Assembly (NCBI GenBank): GCA_019426215.1
Contig: CM033404.1
Coordinates: forward strand, 4,588,001-4,652,000
DNA from: Buddleja alternifolia
Lineage: Eukaryota; Streptophyta; Magnoliopsida; Lamiales; Scrophulariaceae
DNA: 64,000 nucleotides
Direction of reading: 5' to 3'
The notes below the pieces were generated by a model. That model saw nothing but the letters and a program-made list of their open reading frames with translations. It was not told the DNA's origin and searched no databases. Positions 58,596-64,000 of this stretch are shown in pieces. A program made the translations under genes and the position numbers. How positions within the stretch are numbered: position 1 is the first letter of the stretch; each line of letters starts with the position of its first letter.

Positions 58596-59045
58596 GGGTC
58601 GAGTTACAACCTGACCCGTATTGCCAACCCAGATCACCGACCAAATAACTTGAATATTAAAGGCCCAATAGAAGTTCAACACATGTCTAAGCCCAACTAG
58701 CCCAAATATCACGTCATAAATAGTGACCACCCCATTCCTTATAAATACCCACTTCAATCTATTTATTGGGGGACTAGCAATAAATTCTCTCTCAATACTC
58801 TCCAGATTGACTTCGTTCTTGTTCTCATACTCATATAATCAGAATATTTGGCCTCGTATCGTACGAAGCAAATACGTATATTATAATCCTTCTTTTTGAA
58901 TTACGTTTAGATTTGATCATATTCAATTAGATACGTAGGCAGCTTGACTTTGTCAAGTTCAGTCTATAATCTAGTTTAGTAGTTATCCTGATTCGACCCA
59001 TTTGGGTCATCGGTTTGGTTCGAATTAACCCAACGATAATTGAGC
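58596..59045 (+). mobile_element. Truncated or solo gypsy-type LTR fragment
   Basis: Contains TTATAAATACCC (about 58739), then ACGTAGGCAGCTTGACTTTG (58932 on) and TCTATAATCTAG. The same U5-like block occurs just before the gypsy gag at 63114 (ACGTAGGTAGCTTAG...TTATAATCC). Borders are approximate and no target duplication was seen. Confidence 0.45.
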
Positions 59046-60554
59046 TAAATCAATATGCTAAAGATATTGAGGGATAATTCTATATAAGATCAAGTTTTAA
59101 TGGTAGGAATGTAAATTTTGTAAGAGAAATATAGATACTAAGATTATTATACTCGATTTAGCATTGTTTTTTGGAAAGATATTTATGAAGCTATGGTGCG
59201 GCCAATATTTAGGATTAGCAACAGTACAAAAGATAACTCGGGTCAATGTATGGATACTCAACATTGTATTTGTGTCCGTGTCCACTTGAATATTCTTTGA
59301 AGGTTGGAATATATGCGTATGTACACACCTAACCAAGTCCCAACTATTACTTGAAAAATACAGATGCCAAATTTGACAAGTCAAGTGGTACGTACAAGTA
59401 TATTAAAGAAGAGCAACAGTGACAAGTAAAAATATATTTATTGGTACATGTGACAAGTGTATTTATATATATATATATAATATATGCTAAAGTTATGGAT
59501 AATCTTAAAAATGTTCTCTAGTATTGTAATCCTATCTGTTATGAATATTTGTGTTCGAGATATTTTTGAAGTGTCCCTAAATTAAAAGAAAAGAGAAAAT
59601 TTCAAATGTCATATCTGATAGAAAATTTAAAATATCCTCAAATACCAAGCTGAGTATTTGTTTCTTAAAATTATACAATTTTTTTGGATTAAAATAGGCG
59701 TAAGAGATAATGTTTTCTGTTTTTTGCTAAAATTTTAACAAAGAAATTTAAAGAATTAAACAAAATTTTATTTATAACAATGATTCTATTAAAGTAAATT
59801 TATTTTTAGATATTATACATGCACATACATACACATATCGTTGATGTATCGTATTCTTAAAATTTAAAGTTTATCATATTTTGTATCTGTATCATATCGT
59901 GTCTCGTATCCTTATATCTGTATCCGTGTATCATATTTGGCCAAGTATATATCCATGCAAGTTCCCTTTCTTTTTGGTGTTGGTATTTTTCAGTACAAAT
60001 TTCCTCCTGCAGCATAATTGAGTGCATTTTCAATGTCGTTATACATGCATATATCGGTGGTTATGATATGGAGAGATGGTAATATGAAGGGAAAATTATA
60101 ATTTTCTCTTTGCTTGTTCTAATGACTCGTGTATACATTTATCGTATATCTATACGTGTAACAAAAATTGTACAAACTGTGTTTCAAGAGATTTGATCTT
60201 AGGTATTTTGGGGGATATGAAAACTCAGATTAAGGAGTTTATGGAGCGTTAAGTTTCTAACTATTTTTGCATGCTTGTTTTTATGTTAGATTTTACTTGA
60301 TTACAATCATGTTTGTGCTGACATTCAATGAAATAATAATATACTCCGATAAACTAATTTTCATCCCAATTTCTTACCCTAATCTGAATTATTCACAGAC
60401 AAGATTATATGCTACAGATTTTTGTTGAGTAGTGGCACGTATTTAAGATCCTCAAGTTTGGAGAAAAGCAGATGTGAGCGAGAGTTACATTCGAAAGACA
60501 CTTTCGTTTATGCACATATTTTTTAAGTAACTGAAAATTCGATTTTACAAGTTA
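59046..60554. other. Intergenic with a copy of the cyclase upstream sequence
   Basis: 59354-59390 (AAAAATACAGATGCCAAATT..TTGACAAGT) closely repeats 58457-58490 upstream of the cyclase gene. Otherwise AT-rich with no gene recognised. Confidence 0.45.
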
Positions 60555-60833
60555 AATGTTGAACTCCTGCTCCACTCCTTTAATCACTCGACGTATATGC
60601 TCTTTAAGCTATATGAGGTCGTCATGCCTAAGGCATTGCCAGAGCAATGTGGAATTTTCCCAGTAAACTTATTATTTGTGAGGTCTAGTATCTGAAGTTG
60701 GGACATTTGACAAAATGCAGATGGAATCACGCCATGGAACCCCTTGTTAGTTTATCGGAGTATATTCAGCTCGACCAAGCGGGTTGCTTCTGCCATACGA
60801 CACCGTTTGAGCTCCTTCATATCTTGAAGGCAG
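60555..60833 (-). pseudogene. LRR receptor-like protein fragment
   Basis: The - strand reads KELKRCRMAEATRLVELNILR, a stop, then NKGFHGVIPSAFCQMSQLQI, LDLTNNKFTGKIPHCSGNAL and, after a gap, EHIRRVIKGVEQEFNI-stop. The LxxLxLxxNxFxGxIP pattern, the CSGNxLxM segment and the RVIKGxEQE stretch follow the C-terminal LRR region of receptor-like proteins. In-frame stops and the missing transmembrane end make it a relic. It directly abuts the cyclase last-exon copy. Confidence 0.7.
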
Positions 60834-60847
60834 AAGTGAGTAGTGCA

Positions 60848-60973
60848 TCAGTTGATGAGGATGCATCTAATGGGTGATCCCTCAGCACCAACCAATCTTA
60901 AAGGCAAGCAATGCACCGTATATATTCCCGCTTCAACATCTTCTCGTTTCAGCCTTTTAACAAGGATGATTTC
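60848..60973 (-). pseudogene. Isolated last exon of a second cyclase gene
   Basis: The 126 nt are colinear with exon 6 of the cyclase gene (55547-55672), including the TGA, the final [13 protein letters not shown] and a TGTCAG acceptor. Differences are [20 protein letters not shown] versus [20 protein letters not shown]. The exon is open, but the preceding intron is cut 12 bp away by a copia LTR starting at 60986, so the other exons are either beyond the window or lost. Confidence 0.85.
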
Positions 60974-60985
60974 CTGACAAACGTT

Positions 60986-62163
60986 TGTTGGGAAAAATTC
61001 TAGCGCGTAACAGGCGGTGTTTATGAAGATGCAAAATGATAATGATATGTCGAGGCAAGGGTTACCCTATTTCCTTAAGACAATATTGCCCCGCACTTGG
61101 TGGTCACGGAATACGGCAATTGTCTCCCAAGATACAACGACAAACGTCTCGAAAATAGTACCACTACAAATTTTCGAGCCTAGCGAACAAAATACTTGTT
61201 CCAAACTCTCTCGATGGACATGGATGAATTAAATGCACATCTAAACATTTAATATGCAAACTTATTCTAACAATATTAAAATAATATTTAAGAATATTTA
61301 AAGTACTCAAATTAGTACTAAATCATTCTTACAATATTATAAATAATATTAAAGAATCAAAAGAATATTCAAAGTACTCAAATTAGTACTAAGAATAAAA
61401 GAGAGAAGAGAATATGATATTGGTGTAAATAAATCCAAACTATGGGGGGCTATTTATAGAGAATGAAAGGTTTTGGGTCAAAAAGTGTGACTTTTCGGAT
61501 TTCTGCAGAAAGGCCCAAAGGTTGTGTCTTTTGGACAAATGCCCCCTGATTACACCTTTTCGGACTTTTCAGATTTGCCCCAAGAGTTGCAATTGTTCAA
61601 AACAACCCCTGAGCTAAAAGACAAAATCCGCCTGACATGGTTATGATCCGGTGTGGCGGGTGCACCGTACACCTGCCTCTCAACCAATAACAAGCCACCA
61701 TTTCCGGGAAATGATTCGGTGTGGGCGGTTGCACCATCCGGCTTGCAATTCAGCCCCTATCTTTCCACAGACTTTAATTTTGACACCAAAACTTTGAATC
61801 TTGATTTATTAAGTCCTTTCAAATTGGTCCCTCAATTTTCCGATTTGAACATTTTAGACCACAAACTAAATGAACTATTTCTTATACAACCGCGGCCGTT
61901 GATCGTATAATTGAGATCATTTATTCGCCTATGTTCACATCAATTATTGATTCCAATTACGATAAACATTTTAAGTGATACACTTTGCTAATTAATTTCT
62001 CATTCACCCGAAATCGGATTTGAGTAACTAAATACTATAAATTTATCTACTCAAAACGTAGATTAATTTAAGCCAAAGACACTCCACTCTCAACATGTGG
62101 AATTCACTTAAATCTCCAATAAAATTGCGCTAAACACAATTTACTCAATCAAGATTTCCAACA
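60986..62163 (-). mobile_element. 3' LTR of a second copia element (1178 bp)
   Basis: Starts TGTTGGGAAAAATTC and ends TTTCCAACA; a purine tract (complement of 62164-62172, TGGTGGGTA) lies next to it, so the element is on the - strand. Blocks such as CTCCCAAGATACAACGA are shared with the LTRs at 22063 and 27981. The left flank ACGTT would be the target duplication, but its partner is not in the window. Confidence 0.8.
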
Positions 62164-63050
62164 TACCCACCATGAATGAAATTAATGCAAATGCAGACTA
62201 TGCAGACGCAATGCAGACAATGAGAGAGTTCGGGCGAAAAGCTATTGCATCAGGAGAGGTAGCTTGTGGCTTTGAACCTTCCTTAGTGAAATACCATCGG
62301 ATTTACTTGGCTCCCCAATGAACGTGATGTCTTGAATTGGTCAGCCGTTTGTGTAAACCAAGACAATGATACTCACACACTAACTTCTCTAACAGATTTT
62401 GTTCTCAATTAGGTCCGTTTTGGCCATGGAACACCATCTTGGATTCATAAGTGTTTACTATATTGAAGCGGCCCTCACTTCTCACTTACATAGGTGATCT
62501 CCTATAAAGAGTACCCTGCCATACCCCACTTTGTTACGTCACACATTTAGACAGTATAGGAATCATTAAAAGCTACTAGCTTAACCTCAGCTACGCTCTG
62601 CAGGTTGCACTTGTTTATCCTAGGAATGGGTAGGAGTTTTAAAATCCTCAAGTGCATCACTGAATCTTCATAATTTCGTTCTCCCATTGAACCAAGATCT
62701 TGGGATCTCCAGTCAACAAGGTTGGGTTTCCACTATGTCGATTCTTAATTATGTAGGCTTTAGGCCCATTCCCATCGATATGCAGTTTATTTGATCTTTT
62801 AGGCATACATTTGGATCCATACATTCTCATTTGATTTTACTCAATCAATAGAGACAATGCCATTGAAGATCACTGCTAATGGTTTTATATCTTCGACGTT
62901 TGTGTCGAGACTACCACTTTACATGCTATTTTGTGCCCTTCCGACTGTCGACTATTTTGTACAATGTATCGAAAAGGTGGCACAAAATCTAGCCAATAAA
63001 GAATATCCATTTTTCCTCCGTGTATTCTATCGGTACACTTGGATATAAAG
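62164..63050 (-). mobile_element. 3' interior of the second copia element
   Basis: Alignable by eye with 23089-23990 (GAGGTAGCTTGTGGCTTTGAACCTT, GTGATGTCTTGAATTGGTCAG, GGTTGGGTTTCCACTATGTCG). On the - strand it reads IIKNRHSGNPTLLTGDPKI, typical of copia polyprotein ends. It is broken near 63050, where gypsy sequence begins. Confidence 0.75.
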
Positions 63051-63231
63051 TATAGAGTAATCACAGTTCATAGTATATTTCAGATATCTACGAACTATAG
63101 TCATCTAAGTGGGTACGTAGGTAGCTTAGTATCATCTAAGTGCAGTTTATAATCCAACTTTCACCTCGTCTAGTTGTACGACTTGACCCAGACTGAGATA
63201 GGAAAGGTCCCCCCGGATCTGACCTAAATCA
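63051..63231 (+). mobile_element. End of a gypsy LTR (5' LTR, left-truncated)
   Basis: It contains the ACGTAGGTAGCTT block and ends CCTAAATCA, directly followed by a primer-site-like TTGGTGCCGTCTGTGGGAAC (63233-63252), the type found in Tat/Athila-like gypsy elements. The left part of the LTR is missing, or separated from it by the copia element. Confidence 0.6.
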
Positions 63232-63285
63232 GTTGGTGCCGTCTGTGGGAACTTTTACTTTGGGTTGCTGAGTAGAATTTCAGAT

Positions 63286-64000
63286 ATGGATACTGCGAAT
63301 CAAAAGTTGAAGCAAGTGCAAATAGAGGAGTCGTCCACTGATGGTCCGGACAGAGAAGGTGTAGCCACGAGTGCAGGAGTGATCACGATGACGATGGAGG
63401 AGCTGAACCGGAAACTGAAAGAGCATGGGGATGACATACTGCGGAGGTTTGTAGCACAGACCCCAACAACACCAAACATAGGTCAAGTGCATCCTTCACC
63501 CCCGACTCCGAGGAGGTTGTTTCATGGGCAAAGAGGCGAAGAAGGTAATAGTGAGAAAAATGGAGAGCAGAGACATCTGTCAGATGATGAAGTGGACAGT
63601 CGTGGGCAAGTGGGCGAAAGAAAAGGAAAAACTCCTATGACTGAGGTACCGAAGGAGAAACCAACTCTCTCCCGAGCAGAAATTGAAGATATGTATGAGA
63701 AGCTAGATATGGCAAGTCAGAAAGAGGAAGAGCCTCAGAGAAAGTTTAGGCATGTGACACCGTTGATGGCTAGAAACTCCCCGTTCTGCATCGATATTCT
63801 GAGAGAAGTACCCTTGGCCAACTTTAAGATGCCCGAACTAATGAGGTATGATGGTACTGGCGACCCTAGACCTCATCTAACCTCGTATGAATTGATGATG
63901 TCTTTGCAGGAACAGTCTGAGGCGGTAAAAGCACGGATATTTATCACGACTCTAACGGGACGGGCGCTCGAATGGTTCACGAGCCAAGCGCCTGGAACCA
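63286..64000 (+). CDS. Gypsy retrotransposon gag, open to the window edge
   Basis: An uninterrupted frame of 238 codons starts with ATG at 63286 (MDTANQKLKQVQIEESS) and runs off the right edge. A variable, charged N-terminal part (to ~residue 150) is followed by MARNSPFCIDILREVPLANF, KMPELMRYDGTGDPRPHL and ARIFITTLTGRALEWF, the conserved gypsy gag core (FKxPxLxxYDGxxDPxxHL ... LxxxALxWF). It lies 34 nt after the primer-site-like sequence. Gag forms the virus-like particle of the element. The lack of stops suggests a fairly recent insertion; pol should lie to the right of the window. Confidence 0.85.
   Translation, partial: MDTANQKLKQVQIEESSTDGPDREGVATSAGVITMTMEELNRKLKEHGDDILRRFVAQTPTTPNIGQVHPSPPTPRRLFHGQRGEEGNSEKNGEQRHLSDDEVDSRGQVGERKGKTPMTEVPKEKPTLSRAEIEDMYEKLDMASQKEEEPQRKFRHVTPLMARNSPFCIDILREVPLANFKMPELMRYDGTGDPRPHLTSYELMMSLQEQSEAVKARIFITTLTGRALEWFTSQAPGT

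Overview
The window is AT-rich nuclear DNA from a flowering plant. The genes have spliced, plant-type GT-AG introns, and the families present (plant-type PTEN, SRC2-like C2 protein, CYCD3 cyclin, extensin/root-cap chimera, plant cyclase family) are plant genes. Long intergenic stretches are filled with plant transposon classes. A eudicot is likely; nothing in the window fixes the genus. There are no prokaryotic features.

Layout. (1) <1-4560, + strand: 11 exons of a PTEN2-like phosphatase whose 5' end lies off the window. (2) 4561-10485: intergenic, with a SINE-like element, small foldback elements, microsatellites and a ~650 bp low-complexity inverted repeat. (3) 10486-13811: a 3.3 kb element with ~0.7 kb palindrome-rich terminal inverted repeats and a 9 bp target duplication, inserted about 200 bp upstream of (4) an SRC2-like C2-domain gene (14019-16712, +). 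(5) 16713-22062: intergenic with two hAT-like non-autonomous elements and a MITE. (6) 22063-29037: a Ty1/copia LTR retrotransposon on the - strand, with both LTRs, a broken gag, decayed pol and a second LTR nested inside. (7) 29038-32551: intergenic with a tRNA-derived SINE flanked by an 18 bp target duplication. (8) 32622-34357: a D3-type cyclin with two stop-start-coupled upstream ORFs. (9) 34358-51001: a long gene-poor stretch with a GC-rich hAT-like element, a MITE, and two adjacent satellite-carrying elements seated in (TA)n tracts. (10) 51002-52986, -: a secreted chimera of Cys-rich modules, an extensin-like Pro-rich region and a root-cap domain. (11) A solo LTR at 53731-53925. (12) 55547-58364, -: a six-exon cyclase-family (kynurenine-formamidase-like) gene. 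(13) 58365-64000: LTR debris, an LRR-receptor-like pseudogene fragment, an isolated last exon of a second cyclase gene cut off by a copia LTR, and at the right edge the start of a gypsy retrotransposon with an open gag.

The host genes are unrelated single-copy-type neighbours, not a cluster or operon. The main stories are transposon insertions close to genes (SRC2 promoter, cyclase paralogue intron, introns of PTEN, SRC2 and CYCD3) and several structurally unusual repeats. All exon coordinates come from reading splice sites and conserved protein motifs by eye; no alignment or RNA evidence was available.
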